A stretch of DNA of 64,000 nucleotides. Source: Gaeumannomyces sp. JS-464. Its lineage: Eukaryota; Ascomycota; Sordariomycetes; Magnaporthales; Magnaporthaceae. Location: the NCBI GenBank assembly GCA_002197995.1, contig NGZR01000007.1, positions 2,624,399 to 2,688,398 on the forward strand, in the 5' to 3' direction. A program made the translations under genes and the position numbers. The notes under the pieces were generated by a model. The model was not told the origin of the DNA, did not search any database, and saw only the letters and a program-made list of their open reading frames with translations. Below are positions 1 to 12,303 of the stretch, piece after piece (the first letter of the stretch is position 1; every line of letters starts with the position of its first letter).

Positions 1-1943
1 TGGTTAACCCCGCCAGTCTGGTCCTGGCCAACACTGTCTGCCCTGTTTGTTTTTGTCAGGGCTGTGGCTGTTATTGACCTAATATGGAGGCAGAGGGTCT
101 TGGCGATGGAGATAAGACAGAAAGGCAGCTGCCTAGAAATCTGCCAATTCCCTAGGCTGGTCTCTGGCTGGTGGGCTGGTGGCCCGATTGCAGAGTCCCG
201 AGGCATGTGCTTGGATGGCGTCAATTGGTGCTTCTCTTCAGTACAAAACGTCCCGACGGAATCACCTCCCATTCACTTCCCCCGCCAGAGATAAGCTTCC
301 GCCTGAGGCAAGCCGAGAATCGTGGTCCCAAACCAAGATTATCAGCCAGCTCCCCCAGATTCCCAGCGCATGGGTTTCAGTTCCCTCCATGTCACTCTGC
401 CATTGATTGTTGCTGGTTCTTTTCCTTATTCGAACCCTGACGAACGAGTTGACGGCGGCCCACCCAAGTGGATTCCCAGAGACGCAGGCGCACATCAGAC
501 ACCACACTCGCTGCATATGCCTAGCACGTGCTAATAAAAGACGTTCAACGGCTTTGGTGGATGGCGCGACAGTGACCTGGAGCCAACGCAAAAGGACTGG
601 TGCAAAAAGATGCAATAGGACGAAAGGGTGAAAAAGGGGTCAAGGACGCAATTTGGGGGCAGAAACGCGAAATGACAAATAAAGAGACGAGATATCGGAG
701 CCGAGTGCAATCCAGGCTGAGCGGAATAGGAGCTGCCACCAAAAACGGGAGCCATCACATGCAAGGCGCTTGTCGCTCTGCCGACAATCTCCCGGGGGAA
801 AAAGAAAAAAAAGAAGAAAAAAAAAGCAAAGATTTACGTGAGGCGGACACCGCCGGTACAGCCACATCCCTGCGTGCATTTACACATCGCCCATTTATTT
901 GGAAGCGAAGTGCACAGGAATCGACCACGTTCCATGGTGCGACCAAGATTTCCTCCATGGTCGCACCAACGGCCACGGCCGCCGCACCTGCAGATTGACT
1001 TTGGACTCGTTGGCGCGTTTAGCAGAACGAGCAACCAGCGAGCAGGGCATCCCCGACCCGAGCTTGGCGCCGTCCCGAGTCAGAGGAGCGGCAGCAATGG
1101 ACATGTGACCCGGGACTGGTGACCCCGACAGCCTCCGATGTCGGACAGTCGACAGACGAGGCCAATCGATGCTCAAAATGTTTGGTTCCTCTGACACCAC
1201 CAAAGCAACGAGAGGTTTGCGCAGAAGCACAGAGCACTCAGGCAGTTCTTATGAAACCATGGATTTCCTTCTTCTCCGCGCCTCGAAATCGCAAGGCCCG
1301 TCAACGGCCACACAGTCGGAGGGAGAGCAAAATGCCTGCTCCAGTCGCGGGTTGTGACGGGTTGCACTGTCTAGTGGGCGCGTTGTGAGAAGGAGAAGGA
1401 GGAAGCGGAACAGCAGAGGCGATGAAATTTTTATTTTTATGTCCAACGCAGAACTGCCCCATCGATGGTCCGTGCCCCAAGCGCAAGTGGCCTGTGCTTC
1501 GCTGCATCGATGAGGTAAGCCAGACTGGACCCCACCACGCGGGAGCTTGGCGGCTGCGGCCAGATGTCTGTCGTGTCGTCTGGCAGCTTGAGGCTCAAGC
1601 GAAGCCAAGGCCAATCGGGACGGTGGCATGTGCGGTGTATGCGAGTGCCAGCATTGAACCCCTACTCCGACCCGATCCCTAGGACACGCACGCGTGCTGT
1701 GAAAACGACAACTCCTGCCCGAGCGACCGAGCGACCGAGCCCGACAGTTGACCTCTAGAGAGCCTCCTGGGGAGGGTCGGCATTGCTGGGTCTCTCAAGT
1801 CGTGGCCGCCCGAGCATCCATCTCGAGCTCTGAGGCCCGCCGCCAACGACGGCACGCCCCCACGCAAACGACGACGTCCCATCCCCTATTTTTCCACCGC
1901 AAGGCCAGCGCGGCCCGACGCAGAGAGCCACACAGCCGCAACG
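1..1943. other. intergenic region upstream of AP-1 mu gene
   Basis: No convincing gene is visible. Open frames occur on both strands but none has a recognisable domain, splice structure or start context. A short tandem repeat of the unit CGAGCGAC lies near 1717-1742. The last few hundred bases, which are pyrimidine-rich in places, presumably hold the promoter and leader of the mu-adaptin gene. Confidence 0.5.
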
Positions 1944-3423
1944 ATGGCGTCGGCAATATTCTTCCTCGACCTCAAGGGCAAGGTCAGTTTATAAAAGCCC
2001 AGCATATCCCGCCTCTGCATCTGTCTAGGCCCCAAAGGCTGACTTTTACTTCCAAAGACCCTCCTTGCCAGGAACTACCGGGGAGACATCCCATGTCAGC
2101 GGTCGAAAAGTTCCCATCCTTCTCAGCGAAGCCGAAGAAGAGTCGTCGGCGGTGCCACCATGCTTCTCGCACGAGGGCATCAACTACCTACATCAGGCAC
2201 AACAACCTGTACCTGCTAGCGCTGACCAAGCGCAACACCAACGCGGCCGAGATCCTGCTGTTCCTGCACAAGATCGTCGAGGTCTTCACCGAGTACTTCA
2301 AGGCGCTCGAGGAGGAGTCGATACGGGACAACTTTGTCATCATCTACGAGCTGCTGGACGAGATGATGGACTTTGGCTACCCTCAGACGACCGAGTCCAA
2401 GATCCTGCAGGAGTACATCACGCAGGAGTCGCACAAGCTCGAGATCCAGGCGCGTCCGCCCATCGCCGTCACCAACGCCGTCAGCTGGCGGTCCGAGGGC
2501 ATCCGCTACCGAAAGAACGAGGTGTTCCTGGACGTGGTCGAGTCGCTCAACTTGCTCGTATCGGCCAACGGCAACGTACTGCGGTCCGAGATCCTGGCGC
2601 CATCAAGATGAAGTGCTACCTGTCGGGCATGCCCGAGCTGCGCCTGGGGCTCAACGACAAGGTCATGTTCGAGACGACGGGCGCACCACGCGCGGCAAGG
2701 CCATCGAGATGGAGGATGTCAAGTTCCACCAGTGCGTGCGCCTGTCGCGGTTCGAGAACGACCGCACCATCAGCTTCATCCCGCCCGACGGCGAGTTCGA
2801 GCTGATGAGCTACCGGCTGAACACGCAGGTCAAGCCGCTGATCTGGGTCGAGTGCGTCGTCGAGTCGCACAGCGGCTCGCGCATCGAGTACATGCTGAAA
2901 GCCCGCCCAGTTCAAGCGCCGGTCCACGGCCAACAACGTCGAGATCATCGTGCCCGTGCCCGACGACGCGACACTCCGCGCTTCCGCACAAACGTGGGGA
3001 GCGTCCACTATGCCCCGAGCAGAGCGCCATCGTCTGGAAGATCAAGCAGTTTGGCGGCAGCAAGGAGTTTTTGATGCGCGCCGAGCTGGGCCTGCCAGCG
3101 TCAGGGGCGATGACGAGCACGGCGGCGGCATGACGGTTTTGGTGGCAGCATGGGCGGCGTCGGCAACAAGGGCGCCAAGAGGCCCATCCAGGTCAAGTTC
3201 GAGATTCCGTACTTTACCACGAGCGGCATCCAGGTCAGGTACCTGAAGATTACGGAACCAAAGGTGTGTTCTCTACTCGTTTTTTTTTTTTTGTTTTTTT
3301 TTTGCGTCCAATATTTTAAACTCGAATGCTAACACCCCGCAGCTGCAATACCCTTCTCTCCCATGGGTCCGCTACATTACGCAGTCTGGCGATATCGCCG
3401 TCAGGCTGCCGGACGCGGTATGA
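1944..3423 (+). CDS. apm1: AP-1 clathrin adaptor complex, mu subunit (mu-adaptin), frame broken by small deletions
   Basis: Medium subunit of the AP-1 adaptor, which selects tyrosine-motif cargo and recruits clathrin at the trans-Golgi and endosomes. The start at 1944 gives MASAIFFLDLKGK, the family's usual N-terminus. Intron 1 is 1983-2057. The longin-like N-domain follows (YIRHNNLYLLALTKRN, then the helical stretch with EVFTEYFKALEEESIRDNF). The C-terminal mu-homology domain carries GIRYRKNEVFLDVVESLN, RLSRFENDRTISFIPPDGEF and KFEIPYFTTSGIQVRYLKI. Intron 2 is 3264-3342, with a branch-like TGCTAAC and a poly-T run; the last exon ends LPWVRYITQSGDIAVRLPDAV-stop minus its last residues. Expected length is about 448 residues. 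The frame is interrupted about ten times, for example near 2089, 2114, 2186, 2598, 2683, 2905, 2970, 3012, 3100 and 3135, each time by loss of one or two bases, mostly in C or G runs. Because the gene is normally essential, sequencing undercalls are the favoured explanation. Family assignment is very secure. Confidence 0.93.
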
Positions 3424-4215
3424 GGAGCGAGGCCGCAGGACGACTAGGAGCGAGGACTAGTCCGGCTGGGACCATTCTCACGGCAAAGGTGTACTGATTA
3501 GGAGCGGGTTATTTCATGATATACATTTTGGGACACGTAAAAGTCGGGCGTTCAGCATGAAAACAACGAGTTTTTGCTTCCATGCTCGTGCAAAATACAT
3601 TGCTCTCTGCTCCGTAAGACCAGGACTGAGATCGCGTTCCAGCGGGAAGCACAGATGTCATGCCGGTACTCGTGAAAGGAGGCGTGCTCGAGCAAGCTTT
3701 GCCCGGGTACTTTGACCCTGTTGGATAAGATCACGACCAGTTGATATTTACTAAGTTCCATGTTGCCATAAGGAGCGAGCACTGGTTCCCAGCCGGCCGG
3801 GAAGGATTCGAGAAGGGTGGATATACGACGAAGGAGCAGAGAGAAACGCGAAGATGAACCAAGTTGGCCTTTCCGGCTCAAGGTCCTCTAATTTGCCATG
3901 GAAAGCCTTCAATTCTTCGTCTGGCCATTTGTGTGGTCAATCCAGATTGACATTATGCTTTGACCAAGAGCTGTGGAGGATGGGCAGCTGCCCAAGCTGG
4001 GTGCGTGATCTCGGCACGAAATTCAAGTGTGGACAATAATGCAATATTACTCATTACCCCTGACTGGATATCAACGCCACCCAGCTTCCATACAGAGATG
4101 ATTTGCGGAATGAACAGGTACAAACACGAACAGCGATCATGATACAGAGCTTTAGAAGAAAAACAACAGAAAAAAACAGACCAGCATGCAAAGACGGAGC
4201 TCTGGAAAGCACTAC
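3424..4215. other. convergent intergenic region
   Basis: Space between the stops of the mu-adaptin gene (+) and the membrane-protein gene (-). It should contain both 3' ends. A 109-codon minus-strand open frame at 3552-3881 has no recognisable feature. Nothing else is seen. Confidence 0.5.
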
Positions 4216-5344
4216 CTAAGCAGCGGCGTGTCCTCTCCCGCAGCGGCATCCCCACCCTCTCTCCGCTCCGGGGCCTCCTCGTGTCACCGCCGCGTCTCCA
4301 CCAAGCCCGGCCGCATGCGCCGTCCACTCGCGATACACCCAGGCAGCGCACACACCAGCCCGGGTCCCAGCACGGCCGAGACCAGCACCATGAGCGCCGC
4401 GGGCCGCCAGCCGCCCCTCGGCCAGGACCCAGTAGAGCACGGTGAGGCCGATGAAGGCGGCGTCCACCTCGATGAACTTGACCATCGACCGTGTCATCTC
4501 CCTGCGGTCGTCGGCGCCCCCAAAGAATGCCGCCAGGTTCCAGACGTGCGCGGCAGCGGAGCACAGCACGGGCGCGCCGTAGACGGCGAGCAGTGCGGGG
4601 CGGCTGGCCTCGAGGCGGAGGCTGGGGGCGGCGCGTTCCGGGCTGGCGCGCACGAGGGCCCAGCGGGCGGCGCGGCGGATCGCGGCGACGTAGACGGGGA
4701 AGAAGAGCCAGGCGAAGACGGCGACGGGCGAGTCGGTCGCCAGCATGGCGGCAGAAGGGACGCCGAAGCCCAGGGCGACGGCCAGCGGCACGGCGGCGCA
4801 GTCGGCGGCGAAGGCCAGGTTGCGGCTGTCGGCGGCCAGGGCGGGGTCGGGCGCTTCGCCGACAGGGATCAGGCCCTTCGCGCGGCGTAGGAAGGCCGGC
4901 ACGACGACGAGTGCCCACACCAGCTGGCCGCCCGCCAGGTTGAAGACGAGCCACGGCCCGTCGGGTGGGCGATGAGGCTGGCCGAGGCGTTGCACAGACG
5001 GGCGGCCTCGAGGGTCGACACGGTCAGCAGGCCGCCGACGAAGGACAGGATCGACGCCATGGTGGCGGCAGAGCGGGACGAGGCCAGCGCCTCGCCGAAG
5101 AAGGAGACGAGGTAGCAGGCGGGCGCGCCGAGCAGGGGCACGCGGCTGAGCCAGGGCACGCGGCCCGCGCGTGGCACTGGCTGTAGAGGAGGCCCGGGTT
5201 AACGTCGTGGAGCGAGTGCACCACGGTCAGGGCGACGAAGCCGGCGGCCAGGAGGACGGGCACGACGAGCAGCTGCGGGTAGCTGAAGCGGTGGATGGGC
5301 AGCTGCGGGCGACGCGCCCGGGGAGATGCTGCGCGGTCCGCCAT
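4216..5344 (-). CDS. multi-pass integral membrane protein of unknown function, two apparent frameshifts
   Basis: A protein of roughly 375 residues built almost entirely of hydrophobic segments. The start at 5344 has a good context (CAGACCATGG) and gives MADRAASPRARR followed by a first span (YPQLLVVPVLLAAGFVALTVV). Further spans include SILSFVGGLLTVSTLEAARL, WLVFNLAGGQLVWALVVVPAF, SPVAVFAWLFFPVYVAAI, the stretch around GAPVLCSAAAHVWNLAAFFGG, and KFIEVDAAFIGLTVLYWVL, giving about seven to eight spans. The frame must be changed near 5165 and near 4957; in both places one C or G seems to be missing from a short run. After the last span the tail is Gly/Ala/Arg-rich and may itself be out of frame, so the stop at 4216 is provisional. 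I do not recognise the family. It lies tail-to-tail with apm1, and its start faces the end of the transcription-factor gene on the same strand. Confidence 0.65.
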
Positions 5345-5819
5345 GGTCTGGTTTGGTTTGGCTTGTCCAGGAGAAGATGGTGAGGGCGGAGGATGCCCGT
5401 TGTATTTGAGACCTGAAACGAGTTGCTGTCGTCGGTCAAGATGGAAACCTAACGTCCAGCCCAGACGGCGCACGTCAAATGATGCGTCCGTTTCCACTCA
5501 TGTCGCGCGCCCCACAATTAAGCGCTGAGTGACGCACGAAATAGCGTACCCCACAGCGCGGGGCCACTGTGCTGCAATGACGACGCCCCGCGCATTGAGC
5601 TAACCTCGTGCAGCTCCTTCCATCCAATTGGCAGGCAGCGGCACGCGGGACCTTGATGGCAGGCATTGACTGACACCATCACGCGGTTGGCTGGGCTGAA
5701 CTTGTTGGCACGAGGAGCGTTTACACAGCGCATATGGTTGGTATATGGCAGCTATACTGAGATCTTTATATATACAGAAAACACGCTCTGAAGTGTCTTT
5801 CATCAGCGCTCACCAGCCG
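5345..5819. other. intergenic, promoter side of the membrane-protein gene
   Basis: No gene seen. It should carry the 3' end of the transcription-factor gene and the promoter of the membrane-protein gene (both minus strand). A short AT stretch (TTTATATATACAG) occurs near 5765-5777. Confidence 0.4.
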
Positions 5820-8531
5820 TCACATTGGAAACTCGACGCCGCCGCTCCCGCCAAAGAAATCGCTCCACGGCATGGACGGGTCGTACTGGCTGATGTTGAA
5901 ATTGAACTCTTCGTCTTGATACGCGTTGCTGCGCTGCGGCGACGGGGGCCCTTGCGAGTCGCCGGCCGGCGACTGCCCGTCGAGCTGCTGCTGAGGCGCG
6001 TGTGCGGGAGGTGCGCCCGCAAGGAAGGACGGCGGCGTCGCCATCGTCGCCCCCGGCGTTGCTGCTGCCGCTGCCATTTCGGGCCCTTGTAGCGGCGGCA
6101 GCTGAGATAATAGCGACGACCGCGCCGGTGCGTGCGTCGTGTGTAGGTTGGGGTTGAAACCGGCCGACAGGTGCTGAAAGCCGGCCAGCCCCGCGTTGCC
6201 CGCGGTCGGTATTGGCCGGGGAGACGCCGTGACAGGCGTTGCGTACCCGGGTATCGGCCCCAGGCCGTGGCGTGCGAGCATGGGGTTTGGCGTTGCGCCT
6301 GCGTTTGCCGAGTGGGCCATCTGCTGGCCCAGCCCGCTCGGTTCGGGAGTGTCGGTTGTGTTGGGTGGCGGCACGAGGTCGCTGGGGATGCCGGTTTCGA
6401 GCAGCTTCTCGAGATCGGCGCGCTAAAAGACGGCATATCAGGACGTGTGAACAAAGCATAGACAGTCGACAGGAACTCACTATTGCCACGGCAGCGGGCG
6501 CAGTTATGGCCTGCTTGAGCACCCGTAAACACACATTGCCCATCTCGCTAACGCTTTCGGCCGTGATGCCAAAGTCGGCACCGCTCGTGTGCAGCGACAA
6601 GAACAGCATGCGCGCGCACTGGAACACGCTAAGCGGCAGGTCCAGATCCGTGACGGGCACGCCGCCCCGCCATCGAGCGTCAGCAGCAGGCTAAACATGT
6701 CGGCCATGGCCCGGGCGTGCTCGAATATCTGGCGGCGGCAAATGTCGACAAAGCCGGGGTGGCTGGCCTCGATCTGCGCCATGACGGCCCGTGGCAGGGC
6801 GCTCGACGCGTCGCGCGACACGCCCGCGTGGGCGGCGACGCGGTACAGGTCCAGGTGGCACTGCTCCCACAAGACGTGGGTCATTAAGAACACGCACAGC
6901 CGGGGCGAGTAAGCCCGCAGCCGCACGTTGGCCTCGGACCAGCCAAACGAGACAGGCAGCCGCGCGGCGAAGGCGCCCAGCTGCGACTCGAGCTCGGCAA
7001 ACCGTGCGGGCAGCGAGGCGACCTGCTCGGGCGTCGGGTTGGGTTGTTAATCATGCTTGGTGTACTGCAGGATGCGGCTGCGGAGGAGGTGCACCCGGAT
7101 GTGCAGGGCCAGGAAGCCGATGTTCTCCGACATTGGAGGCGGCGCCATGCCGCCCGGTCCGGGGAGAGGCTGGTCCAGCGGCTCTGTGACCTCGGGCAGG
7201 TCAAAGTCGAAGTTGCGCTCGTTGCAGGGCAGCTGGACGCGGATGCTCGACGGCCGCTGCTCCCAGAGCCCAAAGTCGGAGTGGCCGGCAGCGATGGAGG
7301 TGTCGTTCATGTAGACGGACCACATCAGGCGGCGGCGGGACTCCTGGGCGAGAAAGCAGAGGCGCGGGTTCTCGTGGTTGAGGCGCAGGGCCACGGCGAA
7401 GCGCGAGGCGAGGGCGTGTAGCATAAAGGCCGATGGGAAGCGGCGGTTGAGAATGCGGTGGCGGATGATGAGCACGAGCGTCTGCAGCTTCAGGGTAGAG
7501 GGCTTGTCGAGCTCGCGCAGGACCGAGGCCTCGGCCTCGTCGATGCATTTGGCGCCGTACTCGCGCGTGCCAGGGCCCAGGTCGGTCAGCAGCGACGTGA
7601 TGCCGACCAGGGCCAGGAGCAGGCCGCGGTCGATCAGGCCGGCGTGGTAGCGCTGCATAAGCGAGGCGCGGTGCAGGAAAGAGAAGACGGCGACGTGGTG
7701 GACGTGGCGGAAGAAGTTCTCGAAGGCGCGCGGGGCCATGGACTCGAGCACCTCCTCGGCGACAGCGCTGGCGTGCTCGTGGCCGCTGCCAAAGTTGCTC
7801 GGGCTGGTGATGCTGTTGGCATCGGCGTGGTCCGAAGGCGGGCTCTGGCTGCGGTCCGACATGCGATCGTCTCCGCCCGAGTGGTTGTTGCTGCTGTTGT
7901 TGTTGTTGTTGTTGTGGTGGTGGCTGTAGTTGCTATTGCTGTTGCTATTCCTGCTGCCCGACGCATGGGGCGTGGTGGCGCCGGGAGGAGTAGGTGATGC
8001 AGTGCCGCTCGCTCCGTAGCCCGGCATGGCCGGGTCGGCAGAGCTGCCCGGGGGCCGCGAGCGCTTGCCAGGCTGGTAGACGCACTCGATGCCCCTGGCC
8101 TTGCAGCGGTCGCACTTTGGCAGCGAGCCGCTGCAGCGGGCCTTGCGCGAGTGGCAGTTTGCGCAGGCCAGGCGCACGCGACGACGTGGGAGCGCCAGGG
8201 CCAGGGCGGACATGGCCGACTCGCCATCGGGCCCGGCGAGGCCTACAGACGATCCAGGGGCAGCAGGGCCGCGCGCGGTCAAGGCATCGTGATAGGTGCA
8301 GCCAAAGCCCAGACGCTCGCAGTTTGTGCAGACATCGCGGCGGCCGTCGCAGCGGACCTTGCGAGCACGGCAGGTCAGGCACGTGTTGGAGGTTCGCTTG
8401 GGGGCCCGGGCCGCCGCCGTCGCTGCTGCTGCTGCTGACGGCGGCGGTGCCACTGGGTCGGGTCCAGATGCAGGTCCAGGGCCCCCCGCGACGGCTGCCG
8501 GCGACGTCGGGTCGGGCGGTGGCGCGCTCAT
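5820..8531 (-). CDS. fungal transcription factor with two tandem Zn2Cys6 clusters
   Basis: Predicted nuclear regulator of about 885 residues. Residues 51-78 form a canonical binuclear cluster (C51, C54, C61, C68, C71, C78) and residues 123-150 a second one with identical C2-C6-C6-C2-C6 spacing (C123, C126, C133, C140, C143, C150). Each is followed by basic residues. A low-complexity linker with a Ser/Asn/His run follows. The middle region resembles the fungal transcription-factor regulatory domain (ENFFRHVHHVAVFSFLHRAS, RFAVALRLNHENPRLCFLAQ, RRRLMWSVYMNDTSIAAG). The C-terminal 200 residues are Pro/Ala/Gln-rich and end FFGGSGGVEFPM. The start at 8531 (CCACATGAGC) is preferred over the in-frame upstream ATG at 8723. 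An intron lies at 6423-6480 (GTGAGT...TTTTAG). An in-frame TAA at about 7047 probably reflects several lost bases that cancel out (a His-Leu-Ile-Asn-Asn-Pro-like junction). One further frame change is near 6660. Target genes cannot be told from the sequence. Confidence 0.87.
7882..7953. repeat. trinucleotide repeat coding for Asn/His/Ser tract
   Basis: Imperfect GTT/GCT/GGT triplet repeat (AAC/AGC/CAC on the coding strand) inside the transcription-factor gene. It encodes the polar Ser-Asn-His linker between the second zinc cluster and the regulatory domain. Length polymorphism between strains would be expected. Confidence 0.75.
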
Positions 8532-9292
8532 GTGGCGCGGCTCAAGGTCGGCGGCAGCGCAAACTGCAAATAAGACGGGTGGGTGTCTGTTGGTGTACCG
8601 CAGGAACGCGCTAGGCGTCGATGACGGTGGTGGCACAAACGGCCGACAGGGGTCTGTGAAAAGAAGCCCAAGTGTCTGGTCTGGTGGTGGTGGCGGTGGC
8701 GGTGGCTGACACGGCCAGCGCAAAGAAACCGCAAGGTGTTGTTATGAGGGCGGGCGGGTGTGCCGACGGGAACGCCAGCTGTGGATGCTGGAATGAGGGT
8801 TGCTGGTGCTGGCGCTGGTGCTACCGGCTCCTCCTCCTCCTCCTCCTCGCCCTCCAGCCCTCCTGCTGCTCACGGGCATTGGAATGGGCTTCTGGTCGTT
8901 GTCGTCGGTCGGCGCGCGGTGCAGCACTGGATGCGCTCCGCCTCGGCGATCATTGTATGACGTCGCGGCCCTCTGTCGGGCTGCCCGTCGTGGTCGACGC
9001 GTGGGGTTGGGGTCATTGATGGATCGCGGGCGGGCGGGTGACATGCGTTGTCCGGACCTTCTTTTTTTTTTTTCCCTTTATCCTTATCATTCGCGCGACA
9101 GGACAAGGCTGGAGAAAACCGGGGCCCTGATTCGGCGAGTGGGGCTCTACCTGCCCATTTTGTGCTGTCACTGCAGCCGGCAAACACCGATAGCCGAGGT
9201 TGTGTGCACAGTGCCAAGCAAGTTTAGATACCGATATCCGGCCCTTGTAATTAACTCTAAGCTATCTAAGCATCCAAGCAACCTCCATAACC
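8532..9292. other. promoter and leader region of the double Zn2Cys6 gene
   Basis: No gene seen. It includes a CTC/CTG-type simple repeat near 8822-8850 and a T-tract near 9062-9074. Open frames here overlap on both strands without domain support. Confidence 0.4.
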
Positions 9293-9477
9293 CTACTCCC
9301 AGCTGCCAGGCACCTTCTGCTGTCTGCTCTGTTCCTCCCTCGCCGCTACTACTGGCCGCGGCGGCAGCCCCTGGCTTTTGAGCAGCCTCGCCGCCTGCCC
9401 AAACACCTCGTGCCCGCGCGGCCTCGCCGACACAGACCCCACCCCCATGACGCTGGGCCGCCTGTCCGCCCTCGCGT

Positions 9478-11248
9478 CTATGCTGGGCTGCGGCACGCCC
9501 CCCGCGACGGCGGGCTGCTCCTTGCGCTGCCGGCTACTCCCATCCGTGGCCGTGGCTGCTGCCCGGAAGACGGATAACCGCGGTGCTGGTGCTGCGGGTA
9601 GTGCAGCGGCGGCCTCAGCCGGTGGTGCGACTGCTGCCTCGCCGGCCAGCCGCCGTACCGCGGGTCCCAGCCCAGCCCACCGGGGTTGTTCGCCTGGATT
9701 GCCGAGCGCGCCTGCTGTGTTTGTGCGGCGTGCGCGCTGCTCGTCCTGGACGTCATCGCCCTGGGGCCCCGGGTGCTGCCGCCGCTACTGCTGCTGCTGC
9801 TCGTCGTCCCCCGCCGCGCCATGGATGCGCCCGAAAACATGGTCGTGCTGCTCATGGCCGGCGTGCTGCCCTGCGACTCGATCCCCGCGTCCGCCTTGAG
9901 TTGGCTCCATTGTGATTTCCACCCCGCCGTGGAGGCGTTGTCGCCCGGGACCGGCAGCCGGGGTTTTGGCGTCGGTGTTTGGGCTGATCCTGGCCTGTTT
10001 TCCTTGGCGCCCTCCTCGTTTTTGGTGTCGCCATCCCCTCGTAGTCTGGGCACGTATGCCGGCTTTGGCTGCTGCGGCAGCGCTCCGTCTTTGTTTACCT
10101 CAGCCGATGTTGTGGAAGCAGTCTTGGTCGCCGGCGGCATGGACCCCATCGGCGTCGACGACACCGTCCTTCCCCGGACGCTGCTGATGGTGGTGCTACC
10201 GCTCTTGGTCCGGGCGTGTTGTTGTTGTCGTTGTTGCTGTCCATTGCCCGCAAAGTGCCCGTTGGCCCTGATCTCGTGCCCGACCATATCGAGCGGCGTC
10301 AGGCCGTCGGCGTACTCGTACTCGCACTTCTCGTCCAGCGTCTCCAGCGAGCCGGCCCGCGATCTCTTGGCCCGGTGCGACGACGGCGCCTTGTCGTCCA
10401 CTTCCAGCCCCAAGGCGCTGATCCGGCATGTTACATGCTCCGGCTGCGGCGTGTCGTAGGCGCGCGAGATGCGCGGGAGCGTAAAGGGCCGCTCCGAGGA
10501 CTCGATCACGTACACGATGATGAGCATTGCGATCCTGCAAAAGCGATTTCATGTCATGTCAGTCTCACCCCTTTCGCCCCAAACCCAGAGAGGAAAAGAA
10601 AAGGCATCGAGAACTCACAGGCCAAACGCACACACGACCAGGTCCACGCGGCCCGGCCGGATGCGCGCCGTGTCAGCCTTGTTGAGCTTGGCAAACGACG
10701 CCGGTACAGCCACCATGGACACGAGCCAGAAGACGAGCGCGATGCGTGCCACGATGACGGCCCACGACTGCAGCGGGTGCTGCAGCGCCCGCGCCCTATC
10801 GAGCGGCAGGTTGCGCCGGGCCGCCACCAGGTGCATAATGATGTAGAGGAGCGATAGTATGCACTGCGGCGGCAGCATCAGGCTTGTCAGCATATCATCC
10901 CGAGGACGAAAGGGGTAGGGGACAGGAGAGGCAGGAGAGACATACAGCGAAAAACATAAACGACTGCGCCAGGCACATCTCGGGCACGCCGACCGCCCCG
11001 CTCAGCACGATGCACGACACGATGGACCCGATGATGGCGAACAGCAGCAGCGCTAGCAGCGCCGTCACCATCAACCGCGCCACCCACGGCCGCTCCAGCA
11101 GCCGCGGCAGCGCCGCCCGCCCGCCGTGCTCGACGTCCCCTCCTCCTCGCATTGTTGCCTCCCCTCGCGAGGCCGGCAAGTGCCGCGCCGCCCTTGTGGA
11201 TATCGTGTGGCCGCCCGTGTAGCTCCCGACGTAGGGGCCGATTCCCAT
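9478..11248 (-). CDS. four-span membrane protein with long disordered C-terminal tail
   Basis: Three exons. Exon 1 starts at 11248 (MGIGPYVGSYTGGHTIST) and contains a first span (LMVTALLALLLFAIIGSIVS) and part of a second. Intron 1 is 10864-10945 (GTATGT...CCGCAG), chosen because it keeps the frame (FMFFA then CILSLLYIIMHLV). Exon 2 carries a third span (WAVIVARIALVFWLVSMVAV). Intron 2 is 10535-10618 (GTGAGT...TTGCAG) and falls in the fourth span (VDLVVCAFGLIAMLIIVYVI). The remaining roughly 330 residues are Ser/Thr/Gln/Pro-rich and probably cytosolic and disordered. The stop at 9478 is provisional. Another minus frame running to 9293 (with SIDARADRRPSVMG and SVSARPRGHEVFGQ) reads like the true C-terminus after one lost base near 9500. 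The four-span layout recalls MARVEL-type proteins, but no signature is clear. Confidence 0.7.
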
Positions 11249-12303
11249 CGTTTATGCAGTCTCGCTCTGGGGTGCGACAACTTGGTGCGAGGCTGAGTCC
11301 GGATGTCGAGTTGTTCGCTGTGGTTGTGAGAGGAAGAGAAAAGAACAGAACGGATGGAGGGTACACCGGATGGATCGAAAATGCAGTGAAGCAGGACAGC
11401 CAACTGAACGATAGCGATGGCGATGCCTCGGTCAGATAGACAGGTAGCTACGCAACGCGGCGAACAGCAGAACAGAAGCTGAGAAGAGCCGAAGCGCCAA
11501 ATGCTCGAGACAAAAACTCCAAGACCCGGGGGCACTGCTGGCTAGAAAAGAGAACATCCAGCCTCAAGCACGATAGTCCAGCATCAAATTCCACGTCTGC
11601 TTCACCAGCCATCTTGTTCTTGCACCCCGTCACCCCTGAACCCATTAAAGGGCGCAAGCATTCTTCACCACCGTCCCACCTAAAAAAGCATCCGCTGCCC
11701 GAGTGTGCGAGAGAGTCAGCTGGGGACTCCGAGCTGCCGCGGGTAGAGACACTCTGGGCATTCCAGCGATGGACGGGCCGTGCTGGCGGTGGGCGTGGGT
11801 GCGGCGTCGTGGCTGGGGCCGCCTCCTGGAATGCAGTGCCCGGTGAGACATGGCGGGCCAACGCCGCCCCCTACGTCCGTCGCCTGGGCAGCTCAGTCTA
11901 GGCTGCCCGCCCTTGGAGTCTCTGTTGACTGGCAGGAGCCGCAGCGGCGAGGGATGGACCGTCACAGGAGTGTTTACTCAGTGCAGGTGCGAGGTATGGA
12001 ATAATCGAGAACTTAAATATTGAATAGCCGACGCTGAAGCTATCTTGAAAGTATAACATCAAAATGGTCGCCATGCCTAAATTCCGCCCTCACAATCAGT
12101 TTCCTCTTCCATTCCACAATTTCCCAAAAGCGGCGTGTCAACCCAGGTATTTCTGTAGGGCAGAAGAGCAGTGAAGTCAACGCCGAAACGGCCCGTCGCA
12201 TCTTCAAACCATCATCCTCCTTTTTAGTAAAAAATCATGAATGCAGTCATTCTCGCCTTCACTCGTCAGCAGCCATAACAAAATGACAAGGCGCCCGCAG
12301 TTC
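11249..12303. other. intergenic, promoter of the four-span gene and 3' flank of the SAMDC gene
   Basis: No gene supported. Open frames on both strands at 11.4-11.96 kb are GC-driven and lack any recognisable domain or splice structure. Confidence 0.4.

Noticed and set aside
8532..8723. Upstream in-frame ATG of the double Zn2Cys6 gene
   Set aside because: The extra 64 residues are poly-Pro/Thr/Ser with no conservation expected; the ATG at 8531 has the better context. It cannot be excluded.
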